Positions 7,749-16,598 of a stretch of DNA of 32,844 nt are shown piece by piece. The stretch's first letter is position 1. Each line of letters starts with the position of its first letter. The stretch comes from UBA7236 sp964638865. Its GTDB lineage: Bacteria > Bacteroidota > Bacteroidia > Chitinophagales > BACL12. The position numbers and the translations under genes are program-made. The notes below the pieces were generated by a model, which was not told the DNA's origin, made no database searches, and saw only the letters and a program-made list of their open reading frames with translations. The stretch spans positions 1-32,844 of the forward strand of contig CAZXBG010000027.1 of the NCBI GenBank assembly GCA_964638865.1. The letters run 5' to 3'.

Positions 7749-10739
7749 ATGAAATATTTCTTACCCTTTGTCGTATTTATAAGTATTACTATTAACGTTT
7801 ATGCACAGGTTGACATGGAAGTGGTTGTAAATAATATTTCCGGTTCAACGCCTATTTCGAATATATCTGTTATTGTTACAAATGAATCTATTGGATTTAC
7901 TCAGTCTTTAGTTAGTTCAACAGAAGGCAAAACCACATTTCGGGGTTTGTCAACTTCCGGAAAATATACTATAACAATTAGTGAAAGTTCTGAATATTAT
8001 TCAAATAGTATAAGTAATATAACTTTGCGTTCAAATTTTAATCCGGAATTTATTATCACGCTTTCAAAAAAAGCAGACATCGCATTGGATGTTGTTTCAA
8101 TAAAAAGTGCGAGGCCCAACCAAATAAATACTGTTAATGCAGAAGTTTCGAGCGAACTTAAAATTGAAGAAATAAAAAGTATTCCGGTAGAAGGTCGTGA
8201 TATCACTAGAGTTTTATACAGATTGCCAAATGTTACGCAAGCAACCGGATTTTTTCCGGAAGCACCAAATGTTTCTATTAATGGTTCAAATGGATTATTC
8301 ACAAATTATTTAATTGATGGACTTGATAATAATGAACATTTTCTTGGAGGACAACGATTTGCTATGCCTGTTGGTTTTACTCAAAACATCACAGTTCTCA
8401 CGAATAATTTTTCGGCAGAGTATGGCTTAACTGCAAACGGAATAGTAAATATTACATCAAAAAGTGGAAGTAATAATTTTTCCGGTGAAGCATTTTTAAT
8501 TACCAGGCCTGGTGCAGTTATAGATGCTGAAAGTCCTTATGCACAAAGGGATTTAAGTGGTAATCAGGTATTGGAAGGATTTCAGCGATACCAGGCAGGA
8601 TTTGGTTTTGGAGGAGCAATTAAACCCGATAAAACCTTTTATTATTTCAATGTTGAATATACAAAGGATATTAAAGACAATTTCTTAAATTCACCCGAAC
8701 TCGGAGTAAATGAAACCGTGAGAGGAGAAAATAATTTTACCTATATTTCAGGAAAAATTGATCACAACTGGACAAATAAATTTCGATCTTCCTTAAGAGT
8801 AAATACCGGTGTTGTTAATATTGACAGACAGGGAGGTGGATTAACAGGAGGAATTTTATTCCCATCAGCAGGTGATGAACAGGATAGAAATTCTGCAAAT
8901 ATTGCATTAAAAAATAATTATGTAGGTGACAAATTTAGTATGGAAACAAATTATTTATTTGGACGTTTCCGTTGGAATTATTCAAATGCTAATTTTCCAG
9001 ACAACCCCGGCGTATTGGTAATAGGCCCCGATGATGTTAGTATTGCGCAAATTGGTCATCCCGGATATATGTTCAATGAATTAGGAACTACAAATCAGTT
9101 TCAGCAAAAATTTAATTTCTATTTAAATAAACATACGATAAAAACAGGTGCTGAGGTTTTAAGTACAAAACACGATCTTTTTGGTGGTGGAACTCCTTCC
9201 GGATTTTATACTGTTAAACTTACTCAAGACCAATTAGATGTCATTGTAGCATCCGGTGTAGGTGCGGATTTGAATGTGGATGACATTCCTACGGATGTGG
9301 AAGTTTTAAATTATAGTATTGAATTAATGCCAAAGTCGTTTGGCGCAACACAAACAATTTTTAGTTTATACGCGGAGGATGAAGTAAAAGTTAGTAATAA
9401 ACTGAACATCACAATTGGGGTGCGTTACGATGTAGATAATTTAAGTAAAGGCGGTGGAACAAAACTTGATCTCAATAATATAGGACCAAGATTGAGTGCT
9501 AATTATAAAATTAATAATCACAACAGCATAAGATTGGGTTATGGTATATTTTACGACAAAATTAATTACGCGCTTTACAGTGACGCGTTGCAACAAAATT
9601 CTACCAATGCTGATTATAAAGCACAATTACAGGAACTTATTGATCAAGGTATTTTACCTGCTGAAACCGATCTCGATCTTATTACCTATGATGGCAACTT
9701 ATCGGCTTCCTTTTCACCTGTAACATATCTTGAGGGCCCAGGTGCTGAAGAACTTCAAGGTCAAAGAGAAGATCTTTTCAGTTATGAAAGAAGAATTTTA
9801 AATCCAAATGGTTATCAAAACCCTTACGCTCATCAATTTATGATTGGATATCAATATCAGATCAGCGATAATAAGTTATTTTATATTGATCTGGTGTATA
9901 ATCGTTCTTATAATTTATTCCGATTAGTTGACTTAAACTCACCTGAAGCATATTTGATTGATGAAAATTTTGATCCTTCGGATGTTCGGCCTCAATCGGA
10001 AGCAGATCTAACAAGACCTATCCCTATTTATGGAAATTATGCTATAATAAATGGTGATACTTTAAATGGTATTGCTAAAAATATTGTTATGACCGAAACT
10101 GCAGGTGAATCAAAATATTATGCTGCAAGTTTTAATTTTCAAAAAGACAGAGCAGAGGATAATTATGCATTGCGTATCATTTATACGCTATCCTTATTGG
10201 AGAACAATACAGAAGATATCAACTTTAAGGCGATGGATGCTAATAATTTTGATAATGAATGGGGCCCATCCATTAATGACAGGACCCATGTTATAAATAC
10301 TATTTATACATTGTACCCTTGTAAGAATTTTTCTGTGACTGTAGCCGGTTTGTTGCAAAGCGGACAACCAATAAACAGAATTCCAGACGCATCTGTTTAT
10401 GGAACAACTGATTTGAACGGCGATGGCCGCTCTTTTGGAAATGCATATGTTGGGAACAGTGATCGTTCACCAGGTGAAGAAAGAAACAGCGGAAGATTGC
10501 CCTGGAATACCTTGTTTGATCTTGGAGCGCAATATGATTTTAAGGTTGGTGAAGGTGCTTTGCAATTAAGAGCGGATGTATTTAATATTTTAAATGCTGA
10601 AAATCTTAGCGGTTATTCAAACAATGCGACGCAAAGTAATCAAATTCAGATTGGACCATCAGAGACCGGAAATTTGCAAATTAAAAATTCGGCACCACCA
10701 AGGCAGTTTCAATTCAGTTTATTGTACAATTTTAATTAA
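7749..10739 (+). CDS. TonB-dependent outer membrane receptor with carboxypeptidase-like N-terminal domain
   Basis: A 996-residue outer membrane receptor. Residues 1-19 are a signal peptide (MKYFLPFVVF...VYAQ). Residues 20-115 are a carboxypeptidase regulatory-like beta-sandwich, usual in Bacteroidota receptors. The plug domain follows at about 135-255, with VEGRDITRVLYRLPNV, DGLDNNEHFLG, FSAEYG and NGIVNITSKSGSN. The remainder is a beta-barrel with YNIRLGYG-like repeats of aromatic strands, ending in FQFSLLYNFN. The nearest classes are Oar-like/large-ligand receptors rather than small siderophore receptors. The ATG at 7749 is preferred to the TTG at 7713 because it begins the signal peptide. 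It lies 63 bp before a hairpin and the lipoprotein of an ABC importer, so it may supply that importer; no SusD partner is present. Confidence 0.85.
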   Translation: MKYFLPFVVFISITINVYAQVDMEVVVNNISGSTPISNISVIVTNESIGFTQSLVSSTEGKTTFRGLSTSGKYTITISESSEYYSNSISNITLRSNFNPEFIITLSKKADIALDVVSIKSARPNQINTVNAEVSSELKIEEIKSIPVEGRDITRVLYRLPNVTQATGFFPEAPNVSINGSNGLFTNYLIDGLDNNEHFLGGQRFAMPVGFTQNITVLTNNFSAEYGLTANGIVNITSKSGSNNFSGEAFLITRPGAVIDAESPYAQRDLSGNQVLEGFQRYQAGFGFGGAIKPDKTFYYFNVEYTKDIKDNFLNSPELGVNETVRGENNFTYISGKIDHNWTNKFRSSLRVNTGVVNIDRQGGGLTGGILFPSAGDEQDRNSANIALKNNYVGDKFSMETNYLFGRFRWNYSNANFPDNPGVLVIGPDDVSIAQIGHPGYMFNELGTTNQFQQKFNFYLNKHTIKTGAEVLSTKHDLFGGGTPSGFYTVKLTQDQLDVIVASGVGADLNVDDIPTDVEVLNYSIELMPKSFGATQTIFSLYAEDEVKVSNKLNITIGVRYDVDNLSKGGGTKLDLNNIGPRLSANYKINNHNSIRLGYGIFYDKINYALYSDALQQNSTNADYKAQLQELIDQGILPAETDLDLITYDGNLSASFSPVTYLEGPGAEELQGQREDLFSYERRILNPNGYQNPYAHQFMIGYQYQISDNKLFYIDLVYNRSYNLFRLVDLNSPEAYLIDENFDPSDVRPQSEADLTRPIPIYGNYAIINGDTLNGIAKNIVMTETAGESKYYAASFNFQKDRAEDNYALRIIYTLSLLENNTEDINFKAMDANNFDNEWGPSINDRTHVINTIYTLYPCKNFSVTVAGLLQSGQPINRIPDASVYGTTDLNGDGRSFGNAYVGNSDRSPGEERNSGRLPWNTLFDLGAQYDFKVGEGALQLRADVFNILNAENLSGYSNNATQSNQIQIGPSETGNLQIKNSAPPRQFQFSLLYNFN

Positions 10740-10744
10740 ATTTG
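10737..10744 (+). promoter_or_regulatory. candidate -7 box just ahead of the terminator hairpin
   Basis: TAAATTTG matches TAnnTTTG exactly and overlaps the stop codon of the receptor gene. The only upstream TTG (10722-10724) is 12 bp away, too close for the normal -33 spacing. If active, transcripts would start near 10750, immediately before the 10752-10791 hairpin, and read into the ABC transporter genes. Confidence 0.25.
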
Positions 10745-10751
10745 TCATAAT

Positions 10752-10791
10752 AATACCGACACTTTTTCTAAACTAAGTGTCGGTATTTTTT
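10752..10791 (+). terminator. strong intrinsic terminator between receptor and ABC importer
   Basis: A perfect 13-base stem (AATACCGACACTT at 10752-10764 with AAGTGTCGGTATT at 10775-10787), a ten-base loop and a T run to 10791 make a textbook rho-independent terminator. It begins 13 bases after the receptor stop codon and ends 12 bases before the ATG of the substrate-binding lipoprotein. It either separates the two units or works as a partial terminator that lowers expression of the downstream genes. Confidence 0.85.
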
Positions 10792-10802
10792 ACTTGCTAA
10801 AA

Positions 10803-12020
10803 ATGAAAATCGTTTATTTATTAATTTGTATTTCACTGTGTCTGTTTTCTTGCAAACAGGAAAAAAAAGTATTGTCTGAGACAAATATTCTGGAAACCCC
10901 CTGGGATACAATTTTACAATATTCAGAGGGAACCGATGTAAATCTCGTTATGTGGCAGGGTGATCCCTTCATTAATAAATATATGGATCAATACGTTGTT
11001 CCAACCCTGAAAGAAAAGTATAATATTGATTTAAATATTTCGCCGGGACAGGGAAATGATATCGTTAAAATGACAATGACCTCAAAGGAAGCAGGTCAAA
11101 CGGTAGGAAAAATTGATATGTGTTGGATAAATGGAGAAACATTCTACCAATTGCGTCAAACTGAAGGATTATTTGGCCCATTTGTAAATAAACTTCCTAA
11201 TTCTGCGTATGTAAATTTTGAAAATCCTTTTATTGGAATTGATTTTCAGCAAAAAATTGAGGGATATGAAAGCCCTTGGGGAAATGTGCAGTCTACGTTG
11301 ATCTACGATACAATTAAAGTTCCACATCCACCAACTACACTGGATGAATTTATTGTATTTGTAAAATCAAATCCAGGAAAATTTACCATTCCTTATGAGT
11401 TTACGGGACTAACACTTTTAAAAAGCTGGCTTATAGCAATTGCAGGTGGAGAGGGGTCATTAAGCGGAGATTTTAATGAAATAAAATATCAGCAGTACTC
11501 TTCAATATTATGGAATAAGATAAATGAAATGAAACCATATTTATGGAAGAAAGGAAATACATTTCCGAATACACTTTCCCAATTACACCAGATGTTTTCA
11601 AACGGTGAAGTAAGTTTTACAATGAGTAACAATGATGCAGAAGTTGACAATAAAGTTTTGCAGAAATTATTTCCTGAATCATCAAAGGCGTATGTTTTAT
11701 CAAGTGGCTCAATTCAGAATTCACATTATATGGGCATATTCTTTAATGCTCCTAATAAAGCAGCTTCAATGGTGGTCTGTAACTTTTTGATGAGCGCAGA
11801 GGCCCAATATGAAAAAATGAAACCTGAAATATGGGGCGATGGAACTATCATAGATTTGAATAAACTATCCCCTGATTGGCAACAAAAATTTGAAAATATT
11901 CCAACGCGGAAATACGCACCCAAAAGAAGTGATATTCAACAATATGCCTTAATGGAAATTGCACCGGAATATATGATAAGAATGTTTGATGATTTTAGAA
12001 AATATGTAATTGAAAAATAA
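10803..12020 (+). CDS. YnjB-like ABC transporter substrate-binding lipoprotein
   Basis: A 405-residue periplasmic binding protein anchored as a lipoprotein. The first 17 residues are a lipoprotein signal ending in the lipobox LFSC, with C17 as the lipidated residue. The mature part resembles the YnjB branch of the iron/thiamine/spermidine binding-protein superfamily: VMWQGDPFINKYMDQYV, IDMCWINGETFYQLRQ, GLFGPF, YESPWGNVQSTLIYD and PPTTLDEFIVFVK. The substrate of YnjB in Escherichia coli is not established, so none is given. The ATG at 10803 fits the signal peptide; a TTG at 10794 adds three residues. It is the first gene of an eight-gene block and its 3' end overlaps the first permease by 11 bp. 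Confidence 0.85.
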   Translation: MKIVYLLICISLCLFSCKQEKKVLSETNILETPWDTILQYSEGTDVNLVMWQGDPFINKYMDQYVVPTLKEKYNIDLNISPGQGNDIVKMTMTSKEAGQTVGKIDMCWINGETFYQLRQTEGLFGPFVNKLPNSAYVNFENPFIGIDFQQKIEGYESPWGNVQSTLIYDTIKVPHPPTTLDEFIVFVKSNPGKFTIPYEFTGLTLLKSWLIAIAGGEGSLSGDFNEIKYQQYSSILWNKINEMKPYLWKKGNTFPNTLSQLHQMFSNGEVSFTMSNNDAEVDNKVLQKLFPESSKAYVLSSGSIQNSHYMGIFFNAPNKAASMVVCNFLMSAEAQYEKMKPEIWGDGTIIDLNKLSPDWQQKFENIPTRKYAPKRSDIQQYALMEIAPEYMIRMFDDFRKYVIEK

Positions 12021-12864
12021 ATTCAAAATACTACCCATTTTAATTTTTCTGACAATAACAATTTTACCACTTGTTGCCGGATTAATTTATGCGTTATTAA
12101 ACAGTATTGGATTGGCAGGAATACTTGCAGATGGATTTACGCTTGAAAACTGGAGAATTATTTTTGGAACAAACGATTTTTTTCAATCAATTGCCTACAG
12201 TGTTACAATTACCCTAATCGTGCTTTTTTTTGCGGTAATTTTTGCTTTAATCTTTTGCGAATTTCTCCAAACCAAAGTCGGAATATCAAAGTTTTCACTC
12301 CTATTTTATATCCCATTGGCCACTCCATTGATCGTTGCTGGATTTCTTACTTATCAGATATTAGGACAATCGGGACTTTTTTCAAGAATTGCCTATAATC
12401 TCCATTTGATAAAAGATACATCACAATTTCCAGATATGGTTAATGATGCCTTTTCTATCGGAATTGTTTTTACGCATGTCTTGATTTCCACTTCCTTTTT
12501 TACCATACACTTCACAAATGTTTTTCGCAACGAAAATATTTCGCAACTGAAAGTACTTTCAAAAACTTTAGGTGCTGGCAATGGATATTACAGAAGAAAA
12601 ATTTACCTGCCTATAATGCTCTCAAAGGCAACTCCTACAATTATACTTTATGGAATCTTTATTTTGGGCTCCTATGAATTGCCAATGCTCTTGGGAAGGC
12701 AAGAACCTCAAATGATTTCCGTTGCAATTGCACAAAAATTTCAAAAGTATAATATTTTTGATGTGCCTATAGCTTACTGTATGGCTTTTATTTATACAAT
12801 TCTGGTTTCTACTGTATTATTTATTTTATATAAAAGGAAAATGCTAAATAATGAAGTTGATTAG
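12010..12864 (+). CDS. ABC transporter permease 1 (YnjC N-terminal-half-like)
   Basis: A 284-residue inner membrane permease of the binding-protein-dependent type, with about six transmembrane segments beginning at residue 7. A conserved cytoplasmic loop near residues 184-200 (KTLGAGNGYYRRKIYLPIML) is the EAA-type contact with the ATPase. The start is a TTG at 12010, inside the end of the lipoprotein gene; no ATG lies early enough to keep the first membrane helix. The gene overlaps its successor by 14 bp, so translation is probably coupled. In E. coli YnjC is one long fused permease; here the two halves are separate genes. It would form the channel with the product of the next gene. Confidence 0.8.
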   Translation: MKNKFKILPILIFLTITILPLVAGLIYALLNSIGLAGILADGFTLENWRIIFGTNDFFQSIAYSVTITLIVLFFAVIFALIFCEFLQTKVGISKFSLLFYIPLATPLIVAGFLTYQILGQSGLFSRIAYNLHLIKDTSQFPDMVNDAFSIGIVFTHVLISTSFFTIHFTNVFRNENISQLKVLSKTLGAGNGYYRRKIYLPIMLSKATPTIILYGIFILGSYELPMLLGRQEPQMISVAIAQKFQKYNIFDVPIAYCMAFIYTILVSTVLFILYKRKMLNNEVD

Positions 12865-13618
12865 GTTAGCAACTAAAATTTTATTATGGATAATCGGGCT
12901 TCTGCCTGTTTTATTTTTATTAATGCTCAGCTTGTCTGAAGTTTGGCGTTTTCCCGATGTAGTGGCCAAAAATTTCAATATAAATGTTTTTATTGCGATC
13001 GTTGATAATAATACGAACCTCCTTGCTACAATTGGTATATCTTTATTTATTTCCACTGTAGTGTCTGTATTTTCAGTTGCGTTGGGATTCTACTTTTCTA
13101 AAACCATTGCCTATCATGAAAAAAAACGACTTTGGTCATTTCTTGCATATTTGCCATTTGTTTTATCGCCTGTGATCTATGCCGCATGTTTAAATTATTT
13201 TTTTGTGGTTGCAGGATTAGGAGGAACGGTTTTCGGAGTGATGTTGGCTCAGTTCATTATAATTTTTCCCTTTAATATTATTTTATTCCTCTCTCATTGG
13301 AACATACGAATGCAATCATATGCAGAATTAGTGAGCACTATGGGTGGAAGCACCAGGCAAACCTTTTGGAAGGTTTTGGTTCCTGTTTCAATTCCGGTTT
13401 TATTTGTTGCATTATTCCAAAGTTTTTTAATTTCCTGGTTCGAATTTGGATTGACTTACTTTATCGGAACCGCCCAAATTCAAACACTTACAATAAAAGT
13501 GTATCAGTCTATTGGGGAGGCTAATATTCACCTTGCAGCATATAGCAGCCTTTTACTTATGATTCCCCCTTTAATTTTATTATTTTTGAACAGAAGAATT
13601 GTATTTTATACCCATTGA
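12851..13618 (+). CDS. ABC transporter permease 2 (YnjC C-terminal-half-like)
   Basis: A 255-residue permease, the second half of the import channel. It shows about six hydrophobic segments, the first at residues 12-30, and an EAA-like loop (LVSTMGGSTRQTFWKVLVPV) near residues 155-175, where the ATPase docks. The ATG at 12851 overlaps the previous gene by 14 bp, and the stop TGA at 13616-13618 is one base before the ATPase ATG. Together with permease 1 it corresponds to the fused YnjC. No substrate can be read from the sequence. Confidence 0.8.
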   Translation: MKLIRLATKILLWIIGLLPVLFLLMLSLSEVWRFPDVVAKNFNINVFIAIVDNNTNLLATIGISLFISTVVSVFSVALGFYFSKTIAYHEKKRLWSFLAYLPFVLSPVIYAACLNYFFVVAGLGGTVFGVMLAQFIIIFPFNIILFLSHWNIRMQSYAELVSTMGGSTRQTFWKVLVPVSIPVLFVALFQSFLISWFEFGLTYFIGTAQIQTLTIKVYQSIGEANIHLAAYSSLLLMIPPLILLFLNRRIVFYTH

Positions 13619-13619
13619 T

Positions 13620-14336
13620 ATGTTACTGGAAGTAAAAAATATTAGAAAAAAATTTGGAGAGGAACAGGTGTTAAAAGACGTTTCATTTTCTTTAACCTAT
13701 AAAGAAACACGTAGTATTTTAGGAAAGTCCGGATGCGGTAAATCTACCCTATTAAAGATCATTGCCGGATTAAAACTTCAAGATTCGGGGGAAATTATCT
13801 TGAATGATCAAAATATTAATTTGGTTGTTCCCCAACATCGGGATATCATTTATATTTATCAGGAACCACTTTTATTTCCACATTTGAATGTTTTTGAAAA
13901 TATTGCCTTTGGAATGCGTTTGCGAAATAAAGAAACATCGTTTATACAGGAAAAAGTACATAAATTGATTGATGAATTGGAACTGCAACCACAAACAAAA
14001 AAAATGCCCGCACAACTATCGGGCGGACAACGACAGAGAACGGCCTTTGGAAGGGCAATAATTGTAAATCCTAAAATATTGCTTTTGGATGAACCCTTTG
14101 GAAACCTCGACACAGAAACACGGGCAAGCATGCAACAATTATTTAAAAGAATTTGTGGAACATATCACATAAGTTCTTTGTTTGTTACACATGACCTTAA
14201 AGAAGCATTAATCGTTGGAGATAATTTTTCACTAATGAGCGATGGTAAATTAACCAATTTTGCAAATAAACAAGATTTTGTAAATGATGAGTTAACAGGA
14301 GTTAAAAATGAATTGCTTTTTTGGAAAAATATCTGA
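13620..14336 (+). CDS. ABC transporter ATP-binding protein (YnjD-like)
   Basis: A 238-residue ATPase that drives the importer. All motifs are intact: Walker A GKSGCGKST (35-43), Q-loop at Q81, signature LSGGQRQR (133-140), Walker B ILLLDEP (153-159) and the switch histidine H191 in VTHD. It has no C-terminal regulatory domain of the MalK type, and its length matches YnjD/ThiQ-like ATPases. The ATG at 13620 begins with LLEVKNIRKKFG, the normal first strand; the alternative TTG at 13599 would add seven residues and overlap the permease gene. It is followed after three bases by a radical SAM gene, which ties the importer to the enzymes downstream. Confidence 0.88.
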   Translation: MLLEVKNIRKKFGEEQVLKDVSFSLTYKETRSILGKSGCGKSTLLKIIAGLKLQDSGEIILNDQNINLVVPQHRDIIYIYQEPLLFPHLNVFENIAFGMRLRNKETSFIQEKVHKLIDELELQPQTKKMPAQLSGGQRQRTAFGRAIIVNPKILLLDEPFGNLDTETRASMQQLFKRICGTYHISSLFVTHDLKEALIVGDNFSLMSDGKLTNFANKQDFVNDELTGVKNELLFWKNI

Positions 14337-14339
14337 ATC

Positions 14340-15290
14340 ATGAATACAAAATCCGATTTTAATCATTGTGAGTCCATTTATTGGGTTTTTACTCAGTTGT
14401 GTAACGATAAGTGTGATCATTGTTATAACCTTTCAGGGCCTGATGGAGCTAGAATAAGTGAAGAAGAATGTTTACAGGTTATTGAAAACCTTCCGGATTC
14501 CGTAGACAGAATAATTCTTTCAGGCGGAGAACCATTAGCCGATAAAAAGAAATTATATTTAATACTGGATAATTTAAGTATAAAATATAAGGGTAATATA
14601 CAGATCATGTTACAAACAAATGGTGATCTGATGAATGAAAAGGTATTGGATGAATTAATATTAAAAGGCGTTTCGCGAATTGATATTGCCAGTATTGATC
14701 GTTATCATAAAAAGAAAGGCGACAGAATAGGATTTTTGAAGGAATTATTTTTGTCGAGAGGAATGACGGATGACGAAACAAAACCTCTTATAGAAAAAAA
14801 AACTTACCTGCATAAGGATCTGAGTTTTGGGTTTTGGGGGGCAAATGACGACATGTGGCTTGGCGGAAACTGGGCCAGGGGAAGAGCTATGGAAAAAGAT
14901 ATTTGGCTGAGAGATCCTAGTCATAATTTTTGTGCAATTTTGTCAGGAGCAATTGGGTTTTTGGGTGGTAGTGAAAAAATACCACAGGAAATTTCAATCC
15001 AATTATGGAAAATAAATCCATGTTGTCCCGGAACGTATTATCCTATGGGTGATGCCAGAGTGGAAAAAATTAGTGATGTATTAGAGAAGATGTCAAAAAA
15101 TAAGATCTATCAGGCCTTAAATAAAGGAGAGCCCTGGAAAATGGGTGAACATCTTGGAATTACAGAGGAAGAAGCCAAAAATAAAACTTTAGAATTAAAA
15201 AATATTTGTTTGTATTGCGATCATTTTTTTCAGCATCATGTTAAACCAGAGAATGAAATGTTTATTGCATTACCTTTATATCAATACTAA
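14340..15290 (+). CDS. radical SAM enzyme with extra C-terminal cysteines, function unknown
   Basis: A 316-residue radical SAM protein. The [4Fe-4S] cluster motif is C21-NDK-C25-DH-C28 followed by Y29, and GGEP (62-65) lies in the SAM-binding region. Beyond the barrel are C198, the pair C228-C229 (NPCCPGTYYPMG), and C290/C293 (NICLYCDHFFQHH) next to histidines. An NWARGRAME stretch (177-185) resembles the GRA motif ahead of SPASM/twitch domains, so these cysteines could hold one auxiliary cluster. It does not look like ArsS or like a known peptide-modifying enzyme with a small precursor peptide nearby. It sits 3 bp after the ATPase and 6 bp before a ThuA-like gene. I infer that it modifies the imported compound or helps build the compound that is recognised. 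Confidence 0.8.
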   Translation: MNTKSDFNHCESIYWVFTQLCNDKCDHCYNLSGPDGARISEEECLQVIENLPDSVDRIILSGGEPLADKKKLYLILDNLSIKYKGNIQIMLQTNGDLMNEKVLDELILKGVSRIDIASIDRYHKKKGDRIGFLKELFLSRGMTDDETKPLIEKKTYLHKDLSFGFWGANDDMWLGGNWARGRAMEKDIWLRDPSHNFCAILSGAIGFLGGSEKIPQEISIQLWKINPCCPGTYYPMGDARVEKISDVLEKMSKNKIYQALNKGEPWKMGEHLGITEEEAKNKTLELKNICLYCDHFFQHHVKPENEMFIALPLYQY

Positions 15291-15296
15291 TTAAAA

Positions 15297-15932
15297 ATGT
15301 TAAAAGCTGCCGTAATTTCCAATCATGTTGAAGGAATTGAAAATATGTTCAAATCCTCCTCAAAAATTGAATATTCCCTGATAGAAATAACCAAGGATTT
15401 TGATCCGTCTTTTGCAGAATACGACATACTTATAGTGCCTAACGGATGTGATAATATTGCAATGTATAAGATCAGAAATTCCGTTAAAAAATTTCTTGAC
15501 AACGGAAAAATATTGTTTTGTTTTGATGGATGGTTTACCAACTGGGTTCCCGGGAATACATGGTACATGAACAACGATCTCAAAACAATTGATATCAGAT
15601 ATCATATTGTGCATGATACATATAAACTTTTTGAGGGAATAGATCTCAACAAATTTAATTTGTCGCATGGAATCAGCGGATGGTGGGCCTGCGGATATAT
15701 TGAAACGCAATATGGCGAAAATATTTTACTGGCAGATACATGGGATCGTGCAATTATCGTTATTGATGAAAAAAGTACTGCAGGAATTATGGTACTTACT
15801 GCCAGCGCACCTATGGCGGATATGCTTTTCGGAACAATTCAGGAAGAAGAGAGCGCTTGGGATGAAATAGGAAAATTTTATCAAAAATTAATTGATTTTG
15901 TAACAGAAAAAAGATCTGTATTATCAAACTGA
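15297..15932 (+). CDS. ThuA/GATase-like protein, first paralogue
   Basis: A 211-residue cytoplasmic protein with a flavodoxin-like, class I glutamine amidotransferase-like outline. The first strand is LKAAVISNHVEG; YDILIVPNGCDN (about 42-53) holds a cysteine at the place where the nucleophile elbow lies in this superfamily, followed by VKKFLDNGKILFCFDGWF. Later parts are HGISGWWACGY (about 122-132), TAGIMVLTASAP and a C-terminal helix. ThuA-like proteins have no agreed single reaction, so the role is unknown. It is related to the next gene product in order of motifs (N-terminal domain, then H-x-GW/H...G, then G-x-x-L-x-T-x-x-P). It lies 6 bp after the radical SAM gene. Confidence 0.6.
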   Translation: MLKAAVISNHVEGIENMFKSSSKIEYSLIEITKDFDPSFAEYDILIVPNGCDNIAMYKIRNSVKKFLDNGKILFCFDGWFTNWVPGNTWYMNNDLKTIDIRYHIVHDTYKLFEGIDLNKFNLSHGISGWWACGYIETQYGENILLADTWDRAIIVIDEKSTAGIMVLTASAPMADMLFGTIQEEESAWDEIGKFYQKLIDFVTEKRSVLSN

Positions 15933-15950
15933 TATCTTATAAATAATGGT

Positions 15951-16598
15951 ATGAAAAATAAAATAGCACTTATTTTTAATGGAGTTTGGAGCCAATATAC
16001 TTTTGCGAAGTCTCCGAAATACAAAGAAATGTTTGAACTCATTTATGTATACGACGTGAATGAAGAAATTTTAGAAAATTTTGTTGCCCTGGTAATTCCT
16101 TTCCAAAGCAACCAAAAAGAATTAATGGTTAACAAGGAAATGTACCATAAATTTCTAAACGCAGGAAAAAAAATATTTATAGAAGGTGATGCTGCGGAAG
16201 GTTTGTTTGGTGCAAGATGGGAAGACAGGCCGGTAAATAATTATTGGTGGGTTATTTCTCCTGACGAGCCTCCTATAGCGGAAACGGATTACGATCATCC
16301 GGTTTACAACGGTTTAAAACCGCGACATGCCTGCTGGCATACCCACGGTGTGTATACTAAAATTCCTGAATTTGCAAAAGTAATTCAATCAAATAAAGCG
16401 GGCGATATCATAACTTGGCAGCAACAGTTCGGAGATGGATTATTACTTGCCACAACCCTTGATCCTATTGTTGAGCATGGAATTCAGCAAATTACACATT
16501 TAGATAATTATGTAGACAAATTGGTATTCTGGTTATGCGGTGAAAAACCGGAGGGACAATTTGTTTTTGTTAAAGAAGATTTCGGAATAAGTTTATAA
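15951..16598 (+). CDS. ThuA/GATase-like protein, second paralogue
   Basis: A 215-residue protein paralogous to the one before it. It begins KNKIALIFNGVWSQYTF, with ALVIPFQSNQ where the first copy has LIVPNGCDN, so the putative nucleophile cysteine is absent here. It then has FLNAGKKIFIEGDAAEGLFG, a tryptophan-rich loop (NNYWWVISPDEPP), HPVYNGLKPRHACWHTHGV and GLLLATTLDP. Histidines and tryptophans in these loops could line a binding site. The two copies may form a heteromer in which only the first is catalytic; this is inference. The stop codon shares one base with the ATG of the methyltransferase gene (TAATG), so they are likely translated together. Confidence 0.6.
   Translation: MKNKIALIFNGVWSQYTFAKSPKYKEMFELIYVYDVNEEILENFVALVIPFQSNQKELMVNKEMYHKFLNAGKKIFIEGDAAEGLFGARWEDRPVNNYWWVISPDEPPIAETDYDHPVYNGLKPRHACWHTHGVYTKIPEFAKVIQSNKAGDIITWQQQFGDGLLLATTLDPIVEHGIQQITHLDNYVDKLVFWLCGEKPEGQFVFVKEDFGISL

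Noticed and set aside
14340..15290. Radical SAM enzyme as ArsS of arsenosugar biosynthesis
   Set aside because: The N-terminal and C-terminal cysteine patterns do not resemble ArsS as I know it, and the best family fit is an unnamed SPASM-like group.
15360..15710. 116-codon minus-strand frame inside the first ThuA-like gene
   Set aside because: It lies wholly opposite a better-supported gene and has no recognisable motif.
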